A stretch of 64,000 bases of DNA from Torymus aiolomorphi (GCA_036365515.1 CM070875.1:2453001-2517000), one strand, 5' to 3'. Shown: positions 1 through 13,925, counted from the first letter of the stretch. The notes: generated from the sequence alone by a model not told the origin. Made by a program: numbers and translations.

Positions 1-3
1 CTT

Positions 4-6
<3 letters not shown>

Positions 7-40
<34 letters not shown>

Positions 41-55
41 CACACACACACACAC
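7..55. repeat. (GT)n/(CA)n microsatellite
   Basis: A GT run followed by a CA run, which can fold back on itself, at the window edge. Confidence 0.9.
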
Positions 56-1350
56 GCTTTACGCGGAAATTTCCAAAACCCTCGTCCTCGCGATATAAGA
101 AAATTCCGTCAAAATATAGCTCGATCTAAATTCACCCCCTCCGCACTTTCAATTATACATCTCCTGCCAAAACCACACACTCCTCTCTCTCTCTTTTTCT
201 AAAAGCAAAAAAAAAGAAGAGCAAGACCTCCGCCTGAAAAATGAATTCGGAAACGTCGCTGAAATTTCCAGCGAGCTGGTCCATCCTCTTTTGAAAAAAA
301 AGTCGCCGTCCCAAAAAAGCCTTGAATTTCACTCTCACACATACACGTACACTATATACACTCTCGAACGTGTACGTCCCCGGCCGCCGCCTTACGGATT
401 CACCTCTCGCGGTAACTACGTCTCCTCGGGCCGCGTCTCGCTCTCAATTTCGCCGCTCCCTCACTCTCTTTTTCCCTCTCTCTGTCCCTGTCCAGCGGCT
501 CGAGAGACCTCAGACGTGCAAGTTGCCGGTCGTTAGTCGCAGTTACCCTGGAGAGAGGAAGAAAGAGAGGGAAAGAGGGAGTCGGCGAGTCTTTTTAAGA
601 CAATCGATAAGATTACCACTCGTCACGGCCTCGCGCGCGCGCGACGGTGCGAGGCCTCTCTCTTGCTCTCGCGTGCGAGTCTCTTTTGCCGGAGTGAGGA
701 TTGCCCGCTGGGAGAGGTGACGGATTCTTTCTCTCCCTCTCTTTTCTCTTCGTTCGTTCTTTCGGTGAATTTTCTAGTGGAGGCCGAGTGTGATTGGCCG
801 GTGGTCTGACTTTTGGGCGAGGTCACGCTTTCAAAAGGGCTGTTATGCAATATATGCTCGGGGTGAGCGATAGAAGTAATTTTCTAGGTTTTAAAGTTTA
901 TGAGTAATAATGGATTGGTATTCAATAGCGAAAATTGTATGTACATAGTGAACATGTTTATTTTGAAAACATTCGACGACTTTAGATGTTTAAATGTTAA
1001 GTAGAAACGGTCGACTCTAGTCAGAAGGAACTCACTTTGGCATTCAAGCGTTCTCCACGTGGAGAAAAATTTCCTCTCGTAATAATATTATAATTTCGTT
1101 GTAACACTGAAATTGGCAACCCTTTCAAAAATTACGATATTTCATAGCAAAAGTTTCTGCTTCGTCTAATTTGAACAATTGTTTTCTAGAAATATTAACT
1201 GTATACGATACATTCCAATTCTTCTAACATTTTAATTGTATTAAAAAATTATCACAAAATACTGCAACTCTTTTATCACTGGAAAAAATTTTCTCCGCGC
1301 ACAGGCCACGGCTTTTTAAATTTTCATTTTTTCATAACCGTGACCTTCGC
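56..1350. other. Gene-free stretch: GC-rich then AT-rich
   Basis: 60-840 is rich in CT, GA and CG. The last part (540-840) is G-rich, so this may be the right half of an island cut by the window edge. 850-1350 is AT-rich. I see no supported exon. Confidence 0.5.
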
Positions 1351-1644
1351 TCCCACACACGATAATCAGATTACAACACATCGCGTGCACAAAACACACC
1401 ACAATCTCCACCTCATTATACTAATTACATCAAAGCATAATCCAACCCTCAATCAAACCTCCTCCGAACCCCATCACAAACCACCTATATAATAAACTGA
1501 AAAACCAACTCTCACCTTACCTCATCCCCTCACCCCTTGGGATAAACGAGGCCATTAGACGCTTCGCGCAATTTGCAGGCGATTGCCTTGATGAGGGTAT
1601 AGCGCGCCCCTCCTCCTATTAGGGTGATTGACTGCAAATAAGTG

Positions 1645-1646
<2 letters not shown>

Positions 1647-1717
<71 letters not shown>

Positions 1718-1723
1718 TCTCTC
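1647..1723. repeat. (CT)n microsatellite
   Basis: A near-pure CT run on the left-hand, C-rich side of the same island as the GA tracts at 2057 and 3155. Confidence 0.95.
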
Positions 1724-2054
1724 CAAGAGCAGCAGCACCGCCTTCGCCTCAATTATTTACCAACTCCCCGGCCATCCGTGTCCATACTATAATCCGCGCG
1801 ACATTACGCGCCGCCAAAGCTGCGGCCATAGGCGTAAACGCGTTTTCACCGCCCTACACACACACACACACACACACCACACACACATACACACATACAG
1901 CGTACATGCAAATGCATGCGATATTTCGGCGTGAATTATTCATAAGCGAGCGTCGCCGCGCGAATTAAGATTTGTATATATGCCGTGATCGTACGGCTCG
2001 ATGATTTTACTATAGAGTCGATTAATCGGCGTCGCTTGCTACGTTCTTGTACAC

Positions 2055-2291
<237 letters not shown>

Positions 2292-3151
2292 ATGTATAAG
2301 CTTGTTGTTGTTATTTTTTGGAGGCGGAGAGGTTGCTTTTCGGCTTTGCCACGAGAGGGAGAGATTTAAGGCCCGGCTTAACCGCGTTATTCCGGGAGAA
2401 ATAGCCCGACGATAAAGTTATCCAAAACGCGCGCGCGAGGGAGGGAGGAGAGCAGCGGTCGAAAGCTACGAGCTAGTTCAAAAAGCAAAAAGTTGTTTAC
2501 CCAGCTGTACTCTCTCTCCCTCTCTCTCTTTCTCTCCCTCTACGCTATATATACACACGGCCTTAAAATTACCCTCCTCGCGCGCCAAGAGCAAAAAGAG
2601 CGAGAGAAGTAGCATCCCTTTACGCAAAGACCCAACAAAAGAAAAGAACGCGGTAACCCAGAAACAAGCGGCGACCGCCACCACCACCACCTCGCAGTGC
2701 ACATTTCAAAAAAAAAAAAAAAAAAAAAAAAAAATACCCTCGCGGGGTCGTACGTACGTACGTACATCCGTACTCTGTCTCTCTCTTACACGTACATGTG
2801 TATATACACATACGATTCCTCGCGGCGCGTCTCGTGACCTCATCTCTTCCCTTTGAGAAACCGAAGAAGCGCACTCGCTCGCCCAAAAGCCTCGCTCGCG
2901 CGCGCGAGCTTAGAGGGAGAACTCCAGGCGGATCGATCGGTTAGCTAGCCTTCTCCTCTCTCGCGCGCACGCGGAAACGGAAGAGAGAGGTATACAGCGG
3001 AAAGAAACACGCGAAACGGAAAAGAGAACGCAGCTCTCCCAAAGACAGAAAGAAGACAAAAATGAGAGAGGAAGGACAGAGCGTGCGAGGTACGGGGTCG
3101 ATAACCGAGAAGCAGCAGCAGCAGTGGTCCGGCAATCGGATAGGCTGGGCT

Positions 3152-3310
<159 letters not shown>

Positions 3311-3610
3311 ATATAACGACAGAGGAGCCGAGGATATACTGGGATGGGATCGTATAAAGGCCGAGTGTGTGTAGGTGAAGTAGGATAGAGGCTGCGATGT
3401 GGCCGCTCTGGCGGACAATGCCGGAAGCGGCCGATCACGCGGGCGACACACCATTGTGGAGCGTTAAATATGGAAAGCGGCGTATGGCTTTGGTAGTCTA
3501 TGTATGGAGGAGGGGGGGGGGGGGGGCAAGAGAAAGCAAGAGTGCCGCTGGGTTATTATTATGGATTGGGTATTTAATGAGAAAGTTTTTGGGTGATGTG
3601 AGGTAACCCT

Positions 3611-5170
3611 TTATGTATATATGCCGAATTATTATGAAATTTATTGAGATTTATCTCAATAAAATAAAAAGTAAAAAGGCGTCTTTTAGTTAGGTTTATA
3701 ATTTTTGTATTCTTTAAAAAGAGTGTCGAAATCTGTGTAGAGTTAGAAACTTATATACGAACGTTGGCGTACTTATTAATCATTTTTAATTTTTCGCTTT
3801 TTCGCTAGTAGTATAAAATACTACATGAATACAACAATTTATAAAAGATAATTCATTTTAATAAATTTTTATTACGAGATTATAATTAAAAAGTTAGTTA
3901 AATATGTTTAAAAACTTTATTTTTTGCGAATTTTGTTATAAATAAAAACTTGAAAGTAAACTATCTTATTCTAATTAAGTTACTGTATTAAAATACATAG
4001 TTTTTTGAGAATTATGCAATGACGTTTACATTGCACTGAAGTTTCAGCAACTTCAAAAGGATGTGAAGTTCCAAATGAAATATTTACTTGAAAGAGCGCT
4101 CCCTAAATTTTCATTTGCATTTTTAACGAACTACCCAGGATTTTGAAATGCAAAGTAAAAGGAAGAACTTTGTACTGAAAATATTTTCCGCGTTGCAGCT
4201 GTCGAATAAGTACAATTAAAAATAATAAAATTACCGTTAAATGATGAAATTAAGCACTCTGATTTTCCCTCTTTTTTTTATTTTTATCTGCATTAAAATT
4301 ACGATTTATAAATGAATTTCCGTTTTTTAATTCTTCCATAAATACAATACAATAATTCTTTAGAATTTCTTAAAAAATATATATTTCTATAATTTCAGAT
4401 CCAACATGAAAAGTATCTATCTCATAATAAGGCAATTCAGAACTTCTAAATAAAACTCGCTGTAACATTCAATCCGAATCAGATTCCAATAAATTTCCCA
4501 GCCCCGTAACCTCGCAGAAAAAAAAAAGAAAAATACTAGCCAGTCATTACCACATACACGTGTCGTATGTATTTATATATATACTCTTCTCATAGCAACA
4601 GCAGTATCATCTCGTCTCGGGCTTCCGGTCCGATTGGAAATCCATCGGATAGCCTACTTACACGATGGCGCGTAGACGATGAATTTTTATCGATTGCAAG
4701 CCTACACGCGCTCTCGGATTAAGTAAATCGAATAGCTTACTCGACCCTTCCCGAAGGTTATTCATTAGCTCGGCCGAATCACTGTGTTGGGTTAGTTTCT
4801 CTCTTTTTTTGTTTTTGTCGACGTCGACACTTTATCGAGGTACACTTTATGTAGGTAGTTGATAACTAAAACGAATGGTTACTTGGAAAACGAAGGTTTG
4901 TTTACGTACGTTTTTTAGTGGAATAGACTCATATTCTCATGAAAATTACTACAATTTATAGTAAAAATTAAAAAATAATAGCAATTTTTACTATAAATTG
5001 TAGTAATTTCCATGCAATATGAGTGTGGCCCACGTGTACTACCAAAAATAGTAATTTTACGACACATTTTTTCACAGTCTGCTATTGTGCAATCCCTTCA
5101 CTCTTTCATCACATTTAGATGTCCTTCCCAATACCATTTGAATTCAAAACCAACTTTTGTACTAAATTAA
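3611..5170. other. AT-rich gene-free stretch
   Basis: Only the small foldback repeat at 4923 stands out; otherwise I see no exon, RNA gene or motif that I can support. Confidence 0.6.
4923..5033. mobile_element. Short foldback repeat related to the 34.4-kb MITE
   Basis: Arms ATTACTACAATTTATAGTAA and its complement flank a short AT-rich loop. The outer GACTCATATT / AATATGAGT also pairs. Sequence and layout match the centre of the element at 34381-34633. Confidence 0.55.
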
Positions 5171-5396
5171 AGATATTCTTAAATTTGTTACTCTCTCGCG
5201 CATCGGTGTCGATCCAGTAGTAGCGCTTATTTTATCACCTCTATATAAACGCGGAGAAAGGACCTTTCCCCAACTACGTATGCCCACGCTTACGTTCGCG
5301 CGAGTGAGCGAAAAATAGACTTTCAAACGTCCTTGAGCGGCATTAAATACACATTCGTGAGAGAATCGCATCTAAAACTGCTGAGCGAGAGACAGA

Positions 5397-5400
<4 letters not shown>

Positions 5401-5458
<58 letters not shown>
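5401..5458. repeat. (GA)n microsatellite
   Basis: A pure GA run within the GC-rich stretch 5170-5700, which otherwise shows no gene. Confidence 0.9.
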
Positions 5459-5460
<2 letters not shown>

Positions 5461-5999
5461 TTGTTCCGCGCTAAGGACCTTATAAAGATGCCGCGAGCTC
5501 AAACAATTACATTGGGGAACAAAGGACTCCCGCGTTTTAGTTCGCGAACGTGGGAGGGGAGAAAGGGGGAATCTAAATACGTCACGCGCCTTTCGCAATT
5601 AAACTTGGGAGTTTAATTGCGAGGAGCGTTAAACTTATCGCGTATCTCGAATTTCTCTCTTTTCGAGTGAACACGGAGAGGTAGGAAGAGAGACAACGCT
5701 TTTTTTCGCTAGGGCAAAACTCATTTGGACACGGGATTAGTTTGAAAAAAAAAAACACTTTTGAATAGCCGGATGATGAATTAAAAATACTTCTTTACAA
5801 ATATCTTCAAAATAAGCTTTACCTATAAATGTGGTCATTATGGGCAGTACCACCCGATGGTAATTCTCCCTTTTTTCTAATTTCTAATCTCTACGTAATA
5901 TACAAAGAAAAATATTATTTCAGTATTGCTCAAATATTTTTTCAATATTTATAAAATATTCATTTAATATTGTTCAACATAGTTTCAATATTGTTCATG

Positions 6000-6672
6000 T
6001 ATTGTTTTAATATTGACACTCATTGACACGCACGCACGTGCATAACATACACACACACATACATAAATACGCATACATACTTCAAACATTTACATTAACA
6101 CATATATGTGTATATATACACACACATCCGCACTTTGAAAAACTTCAAGGTCCCGCGCTACTTTAGATTCCAATACACCGTACGCCTACTGGACAAAAAA
6201 AACATAACCCTAGACAGACATATATCCACACACACCCACACAAACACTTACTACTATACGCGAAATTGAATTAAAAGCACCAGTAAAACAGCGAGCACCA
6301 CTGGCTCATAATTTGGACCACACTCAGCGTCGCCGAGCACGAGCCTTGGAATACTGGGCGACGAATAAAGCGCTCGCGGAATGCAATATCCGCCGTAAAC
6401 TTTATGCCCTCCCCCTCACCCCCTGGCAGGAATTCTCGCATGATTATCGGCCCTCGCGAGCGCGCGTGAGAATCAGCCTTGGAATCTGCCGCGTATCCAA
6501 ATATTGTCGCCGAGGGATAGAGAGAGAGAGAGAGAGAGGGGGGGCAAGTCTTTTATATATACATATATATATAACGACTATCTACTTGGGATGCGCGCCG
6601 CGAAGCACTCGGGGGCTTTGCCGATGTAACGAATCAATATAAACGGGCGAGCGATCGGGTTTTCTCACGAGC

Positions 6673-6767
<95 letters not shown>

Positions 6768-7020
6768 GCTGCCGTGGCACGTCGCTGTCTCAAATTGAGA
6801 CTTAGGGAGGGGGTGGGGGTAGGTCGGGAGTTGATTGTTTTATCGGCGGCTGTATAGAGAGCACAAGGGTGAAGGAAAGAGGGGGAGGGAGAATGAAGTG
6901 AAAGAGGTGTGCGAAATCAATGAGCGGCGGAGGATTGATTTTGTTTTGCGAGGGTATAGGTGAATTGTTGGAGTGTTGTTTTTGAGGAGTGAAGTGTGGG
7001 ATTAGGTTTTAGTTTTAGTG
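6000..7020. other. GC-rich island with skewed flanks
   Basis: Left: CA-rich 6000-6300. Centre: CpG-rich. Right: G-rich 6780-7010, almost without C. Contains two GA tracts and no supported exon. Confidence 0.55.
6671..6765. repeat. (GA)n microsatellite, slightly interrupted
   Basis: A GA run with single-base interruptions. A shorter GA run is at 6515-6538. Both are on the right half of the 6.0-7.0 kb island. Confidence 0.9.
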
Positions 7021-7279
7021 ATTTACAAATTTATAAATATACTATAGTAAATAGCGTTCTATCGGTGGATCAGCGTGTCATGTTTGTTTTGTTCACTGCC
7101 TTTGTTGTTAAGATGCAATCTATTCTTTGCGCTTCATAATTTTTTACAGTGTAGATTGACAAAAATTAAAGAAAAGGCATCGAAAAACTCATTGGTAATT
7201 TGAAATATTATTATGTAGTTTTAAAAATTATGCCCAGTCACTGTTGTTCTAAAATTATATGATAAACTATATCGTTACT

Positions 7280-8260
7280 TCCTCACAATCACTTAAATTT
7301 AACGGGTCCAAAAACATCCCATCACACACACACACACACCTCGAACCTCCAAAATTCCAGCCCACTAAAAAGGACAAACCTACCCTGCGCTCGTCTCATA
7401 CACCCCCTCAGCCGACTAACTTATTTATAAGCCCGACATTCGGCAGTCACGCGCGGATAGACCGTATTCAACTTTTATATGCACGCGCCGGCTCACCTAT
7501 ACATATACATGCACGAAGGGTGGGAGGTGCGCGCGCAGATTTTACAGCTCTCTTCAAATTTTAACTCCACGCGCGCGTTACAGAGGCGTCATAAAACCCC
7601 GCGCGATCGATCGACCGATCGATCGAGATTACGCACGCGCCGGGGACTCGAGAGAAGAATCGATCGTCGAGCGGAGGCAAGAGCTAGGCGCGAGCTTAAT
7701 GTAAGATAATTCATGCAAGTCAAACAGTTTTTATCCCCGAAGCAAGAGAGGGAGACTCGCTCCCGCGATCGACTTCATTTAAAATTTAAATAATAGCAGA
7801 CCGATAGCGCGGCAGATAAGAACGACGAAAGTTGGGAGAGAGAGAGCGTCGCGTGAAGTTAGGAGAGAAGACGCGAGAGAGAGAAGGAGAGACTTTCATC
7901 TGAATAATAACGGGGGACGAGAGCTTTACCTTGTTTCTCTCGCTGCTGCTTCTTCTTCCACTTTCTCGCTTCTAGAGGATCGCGGAGGTTCTTTCGCGTG
8001 CGTTTTTTCTTTTATTTTCAGCTGGTATAGAGGACGCGAGGGAACGTTATTACGCGCCGTGTCCTGCGTAACACACTTGTTTGAGCGATAAAACACGCGG
8101 AATGGGAGGGGGTTTATGGTTGCGTGGCACGGATGTGTGCCACGAGGGTTAGCGCGCACGGGGCTTAGACGCGCTTCGATTGGCTGAGTAATGTTGTGTA
8201 AGGAGGATCTGTCGGTGAAGCTAATGCTTGAGTGATTGATTTCTGTACATTGTCAGTGTA
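7280..8260. other. GC-rich island with skewed flanks
   Basis: A/C-rich to about 7400, then CpG-rich with GATCGATC repeats near 7600, and G/T-rich from about 8160. No supported exon. Confidence 0.5.
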
Positions 8261-8715
8261 AACGTTAAGTATATTAATACACCAAAGTAGTTTATTGGAT
8301 TGATCTAAAGTATATGCATGTACACGTTGAAGTGTATATAATGCGGATGAAAAGGAACACTCGAATGTATACAATTACACACGGTACTATACACGCTTTG
8401 CACTAAAATAAACTATAAAATAAGGTATAGCCTGTAATTTTGAGTATGCAAACCCGAGTCAATTTTCCGTTTGAATAGGTAAACACAGAAAACTCTCTCG
8501 CGCCGAGCTGTGCAGTGTATAACAGGCTAAATTTCGCTTCGCGCGCCCTAATGAATAAATCGGCCTTGGAGCGCTCCCTGCTAGCTCGCAAGTTCAGAAG
8601 CTACTTAATCCAGTTCCAAAATACGCCCGAAAGACGTAAATTAAGGTGGTGAGCACACACGTAATCGATAACGTATTATGTACACATACACACACATATG
8701 CGTAGAAACGTAGAT

Positions 8716-9242
8716 ATATGAGGAAATCCAGAAAAAATTTCAACTTTAGGCGTCCCCAGAACTGGTCAAAATTTTTTTTTTTTAAGACATACCTTCCGGA
8801 CGCGTTTTTTCTTCTTTCTTATGTCACAAAGTGTACGGAAAGACTCGTGTACAATTAAAAATATCTTTGTCTCACTTTTTTTTTAAAGGTTGAAATTTTT
8901 CAAGAAAATGACAAAAAATTCTGTTTCTTTAAACCTCATCCATTTAGTCCAGAAACGTTCTACTCAAAGTTAAAAAAAAAAAAAAAAATTGAAACTAGAA
9001 ACAAAGAGCTTTCATTCCCTTTTTTGAAAATTAAAAAATGTTGATTTCCTCAAAAGTTATAAGAGTTTGAAGTCAAACATCGAAAAGGCTCTCAAAGTCG
9101 GACCTGTCGATCCCTGCGACTTGTGCATTTTTATGCCTTTTCGACGTTCAACTTTAAAATCTTATAACTGCCTTAAAAAAAAAAATTTGACCAGTTTTGG
9201 AAACGCCTAAAGTTGACATTTTTTCTGGATTGTCTCATATAT
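8716..9242. mobile_element. ~527-bp foldback element
   Basis: The ends are TATATGAGGAAATCCAGAAA and a diverged complement finishing TTTTCTGGATTGTCTCATAT. The next segment (CTTTAGGCG / CGCCTAAAG, CTGGTCAAAATTTT / AAATTTGACCAG) also pairs. The centre contains a segment related to 54440-54490. Non-coding. Confidence 0.65.
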
Positions 9243-9279
9243 ACTACCGCACATGTGAAAAAATAGCGTCAACAGTCCA

Positions 9280-10340
9280 TTAAGATATTGACCGGGCAAA
9301 AACATCGTAAGCGAGAGCCGCTAGCCTTGGGAATAATCCTCCTGGACGAAAAGAAACGAGGGTACAGACATCTATAGAAATAAAGCAAAAAAAAAAAACA
9401 CCGCGTGAGGAGTATAGAGGAAACGGAAGCGGAAGAAGAAGAGTCGTATACGAACTTTCGCAAGAAAAATAACAATAAAGCAATCAAGCAATTTCGCGAA
9501 TAAAAATAGTCTACTTCTCTCCCCCAGCTCGCGGCGTCGACGCGGGCGGCAGCAATCGACATCGAAAAGTAGTCGCAAAGTAGCACAGCCACGCGAGCGC
9601 CTCGTAAAAGCTCTCCCCCATCCACCTTCAAGACACTATATAGCTGTATCTCTCGTACACCCGACACAGCAGCAGCTCGGCGCGCAATAAACGCCGCGTA
9701 ACTCTCACCCATACACATACATACATACACAGAGTCAACCAGAGCTTTACCTGTACATCCTCCCCCGTGGAACACGCGCGTGTGTAACGAAGCGCAACCA
9801 AATCCCGCGCCGCGGGCGCCCCCCGCCATAGTTAAGCGTCGTAAACTATAATCCCAATTACAGCGAACGGAATTATCCGCGCAGAAATGTATAGCGGGCC
9901 TGGAACCGCACAGCAGCCGTCGGCTTACGCGCGTTGGGGCGGAGGAGGGAAAATGAATAGCGCGAGAAGCAGTGTGGGTTTGGCCTAATATTCACGAAAG
10001 AACGAGCGCAGGCGAGAGGATGAGAATTGGTTCGATCGTGAACTTGCGCACGAGTGACTGTAAAGGTGTAATCCGCGCGCGAGAACGGAGACGATGGATG
10101 GAAGAGATGTATAAGCGTGTAACGGGAGAGCAAGGATATAGGAGAGGAGAGGTTACGGGCTGTGATTTTTGAGGGTTATGGGGTACTACTGGGATGGTTC
10201 TTGGGTCTTTGATCTGATGCGAGCGGTGTGGGGACCGTTGATAGGATGATCTAATTAGGATTGATTAGGGAATAGTAAGGGTTGTGGAAGTGGATAATGG
10301 TCGAGACGTGTCAGACAACGGTCGCCTGATTGCCAGTAAT
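9280..10340. other. GC-rich island with skewed flanks
   Basis: A/C-rich left, CpG-rich about 9530-10080, G/T-rich 10130-10330. A 186-aa minus-strand frame here looks like chance. Confidence 0.5.
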
Positions 10341-10439
10341 TAAGGTATAGGATGGAATAATTAATTAATTAAATAAAGGAAAAATGTATAATGCTAATAA
10401 TATCCTTCTACTAATTTACTTCGATTTCCTACTCATACA

Positions 10440-11130
10440 TCTCAAAAATAGCCTTTATTAAAATAGTACAGCACACGCTGTAGCCTTAAAGTCCTTCGAA
10501 TCTCGAACAATATTCCGAACCCCACCACTTCCAAACTTTTCACAACACAACTATCGCTACATCACGTCCTAATCCACCCGGAAAATCCACTCCCTTCTCT
10601 CTTCCTCCCTCTTCCACCCAACATCTTAAAATTTCTATCTAATAATCGACCCGGTGCACTCGCGAGCCGCTTTAAGCCGTACATTACGACTGCCTCTCTC
10701 TCTCTCTCTCCCACTCTCTCTGTCTCCACAAACTTTTCGACCTTGGATAAACGCGCGACCTCATCTCTCTCTCCCTCTTGAATGAAAACTTTCCGGCGAC
10801 GCGAAAACAAGGTGCACTCGCACACCAGAAGAAGAAAAAGAAGAAGTAAGTATAGTGGCGGGGGGAGGGGCGGCTAAAGAGCTCGTTGACGTTTCGACGT
10901 TTTCTTTTTTTGTGGCTAACGGCGCTTTGTGCGCGCGGTTGACGTTCGCATTGTGCGACGAGTCGATTGATCGAAATGGGAGAGGGTGAGGGGCTATTGT
11001 GCGAGTTGTAAGCTTTGAATCGGGCGCGGTTTTACGAGGGCCGATTATTCCTTTTTCTTTGTTGGTCAGAGAAGTTGGTGTAAAGGTTATCATTTAGGTG
11101 GTGAAAAAATTGCTTGTTTGGTCAGTGTGA
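10440..11130. other. GC-rich island with skewed flanks and a strong plus-strand splice donor
   Basis: C-rich 10440-10620, G-rich 10850-11130. A GTAAGTATAG donor begins at 10846, 64 nt after an ATG (10782) that opens a basic peptide, MKTFRRRENKVHSHTRRRKR. It could be a first exon of an unknown transcript. Confidence 0.4.
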
Positions 11131-11329
11131 AACACGTGGTTTTTTTATAGTTTGAATGAACGTTGATTAACATTTTGTATCGATCAGTGCGAATACTATA
11201 TACATTAGCCTGATAATGTCGAATTGACGGGTGTTTACGTTTGACAGAGCCTCAATATATTATAGAAATAATACGTCAATCACGCTAACTTTAGACTGCG
11301 ATATTCACGCCTGTCTTTCACGTTTACCT

Positions 11330-12030
11330 TCGACTACGAAAACAATCCCAAAATAAAATAAATCATAAATTTTCCATCCAAAAACCACGGAAGAAAACAC
11401 TTTTAAATTCACATACAAGGAACTCGCTTCGCCAGCGCAAATACATTAGCCGCCCTCCCTCGCTCTCTCCAATTTCATAAATTATCCAAATCCGCAAAAC
11501 ATACGCGCAGCGTACATACAGAGCGCTCAAATTTATGAAAGACGCGCCCCAGGCCCGAAGCCATTTCGGCATTTAAAAACCATTGATCTCGGAGCGGCGC
11601 GCGTGATTTATACGCGACCGTAAACAAAACACGCGCAAGCGTTGAGGCCACACACACACACATACAGAGATGATAATTGATTTCTGAGTTTCTTTTGATG
11701 CATCGAACAGCCTCCCTTGCGCTCTTTCTTCGTGATCGATTGATATTCCGCGAGCTTTAATTGCGATTCGTTTCCGATGACCCCGCGCGCGATCCCGAAG
11801 TAATTATTTTCGCTATAGCAGAGGGTGAGAGAGAGAGAGAAAGAGCAATTTCTGGCTGCGCGAGCGACCGGCTTTTCGTTTATTATTGACGCTGGAAAAT
11901 TTCGCTTCGTACGCGCGTTTGTCCATAATTAGTGGCGGTCGGTGTCGGAGAGTTTTGGGTTGGATATATTTCTGCGTTTAGGGAAAACAACAGGCGATTA
12001 TCCGGATTTTGTTTTTAACGACTTATCGTG
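11330..12030. other. GC-rich island with skewed flanks
   Basis: A/C-rich 11330-11480, CpG-rich centre, G/T-rich after 11920. No supported exon. Confidence 0.45.
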
Positions 12031-12128
12031 CAACTTATTTGGTTTCGTTGCTTTTTCGCGTCTCAAGCGTATTTTAAGCTTCATTGAAATAATCAATCGC
12101 ATGATAATTAAGGCTTTTTTGAAACTCC

Positions 12129-12317
12129 GTGCGAGAAGTTCGATTTCTCGCACACTGCTTTAAACGATGCGTGCAAAAATCTCACTTCTCGCACGTCGTG
12201 TCAAAAAATACGGTTCGACACTTGTGTGAGAAGTTGATTTTCTCCTCGTGTGACCTTTTCACCCTCGCTTCGCTCGGGTGCAAACAGTCACACGAGGGGA
12301 AAATCAAATCCTCACAC
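12129..12317. repeat. Nested hairpin cluster
   Basis: Four copies of a motif like GTGYGAGAAGTTGATTT alternate in orientation. The best stem pairs 12224-12254 with 12287-12317, about 31 bp with few mismatches. Its loop holds a second hairpin, CACCC-TCGCTTCGCTC-GGGTG. A smaller hairpin is at 12129-12153. No frame crosses it convincingly. Confidence 0.65.
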
Positions 12318-12996
12318 TAGTATCGAAATGTACTATTATTAAATAACGCTGATACGCGTATTACAATCGTTTATTTTGAAATCAGATTTCAACGGAGAAA
12401 ATAACGGAAACTTTAAACCCATATAAATTAGCCTTTATGTGTCAGATTCATCGTACCGTATATATATGCACGTGCCAGCCTGTCAACTCGACCACAATTT
12501 TCTCATATTTCATTAACAATGCGGGGAACCGAATGTTATTTAGTCCACTCGTGACATTTACTGTAATACATATAGCAAATAGTTTGTAAAATCATCAAAT
12601 TTTTATAACGCCGCCGTAAAAATAAATAATTGCCTATACGTTTACTAACGTAACAGAAAATGTGCAATTACGCAACAACACTTTCCATTCTAAAGGATTC
12701 TTCAATACATCGAAATGAACAAAAAAAAAAAAAAAAAAAAAAAATACGGGAAATAAAGTTACCCAACCACATAAATATTATACAAGACTGCATCTCGATC
12801 CGCGATATACGCGCGCTGTAATATATCGCGCACACTTCGAGCTTCCATCGACATTATGGAAGCGCCGTTAAGAAAATTTAATGTTAAAAAACATAAATAT
12901 CGCGCTGTTGGCTTTCTTAAATTGATGGCGCGTAATAAAAGCACGCGCCTGTACATCAACTTCTTTTTTTTCCTTCTTTATATTACCGTGTAAAAG

Positions 12997-12999
<3 letters not shown>

Positions 13000-13027
<28 letters not shown>
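13000..13027. repeat. (AT)n microsatellite
   Basis: A 28-bp AT run in AT-rich sequence. Confidence 0.85.
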
Positions 13028-13030
<3 letters not shown>

Positions 13031-13341
13031 CACGGGCTAATAAAATTTTATTGGCCTCGCGCATTAAATCGCCCGTTTCGAGATTCTAACATCATCTTTC
13101 TATTATACGCCGCTGTCTCTCGCAATCAATTTTTCTCCGCGCGCGCGAACGTCACCCACGCCCGCAATAAAACCACCACTCATCCTACCTCTATGGTGGA
13201 AATCGTCAATTTTTCATCACCCATTCGAAAAACCATGTTTCATAAATGGGAGAAAAATGCACGATTTCTACCATTGAAAACACTCGCCATTGTACCCAAA
13301 CCCTCCCAAAAAATCTAAAACAAAATAAAGAAACAACTCAC

Positions 13342-13600
13342 CATTACTCCCAGCATCCGCGACGAACAGATCGCCCTTCAGCTCGGCGTCGCTGCCCTCC
13401 TTGCCCTGCCGATCGCCGTTAGCCGCCTCGTCCCTCTTACCATCCGATCTCTCACTCGTCTGCTTCTGCGTCGAGGCGTTAGCATTGTTGCTGTTATTGT
13501 TGTTACTGCTATTGCTGGTGGAGAGCGTGAGGCTGCGGGCGTTGACGGTGACGACGGTGCCGTTGCCGTTGCTCTCCGTCGTCGTAGCAGTCGACGAGGC
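13342..13600 (-). CDS. Orphan internal exon, Asn/Ser-rich, of an unidentified minus-strand gene
   Basis: On the minus strand, 259 nt lie between an acceptor (aatccgcag) and a clean donor (AATG|GTGAGT); it enters in phase 0 and leaves in phase 1. The 86 codons are GC-rich at third positions. They encode low-complexity sequence (TSNSSNNNNSNNANAS) and then a charged segment (KRDEAANGDRQGKEGSDAEL) ending GDLFVADAGSNG. This composition is typical of disordered linkers in insect transcription factors, kinases and scaffolds, but no domain is visible. I found no partner exons in the window, so the gene either has very large introns or extends beyond the left end. The acceptor's pyrimidine tract is poor, so the upstream boundary is the less certain one. 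Confidence 0.6.
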
Positions 13601-13925
13601 CTGCGGATTGCGTAACACGCGCTTTATAAGGCCGCTGCAGCTTAATGCAATTATATATATATACGCGACGCGAGCAGTGTGTGGGACAAGTGAATGCATA
13701 CCCGCGTGAGCGAGCAAGGTAGTGTGTACCGAGCTGGCTGGACTGTTTAGTGATGCAAGCGATCGGTGATTAGGGAAGCGACGTGCATGATTTTCAGTAC
13801 TCGGAGTTACCGTTTTTGTTGTTGTTGATGGTAGAGTGGGGTTCGAATGGATAAGACTGTGCGTTAATTTTTATGGGGTTTAGCGAAAGTAGCGCAAATA
13901 ATGGATTTAAAAAAAATGTTATGTA

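Noticed and set aside
9269..9829. 186-aa minus-strand frame starting with ATG
   Set aside because: It is long and has a real ATG, but it mixes Cys/Phe runs and simple-repeat residues, shows no domain and has no splice context. GC-rich islands favour long chance frames.
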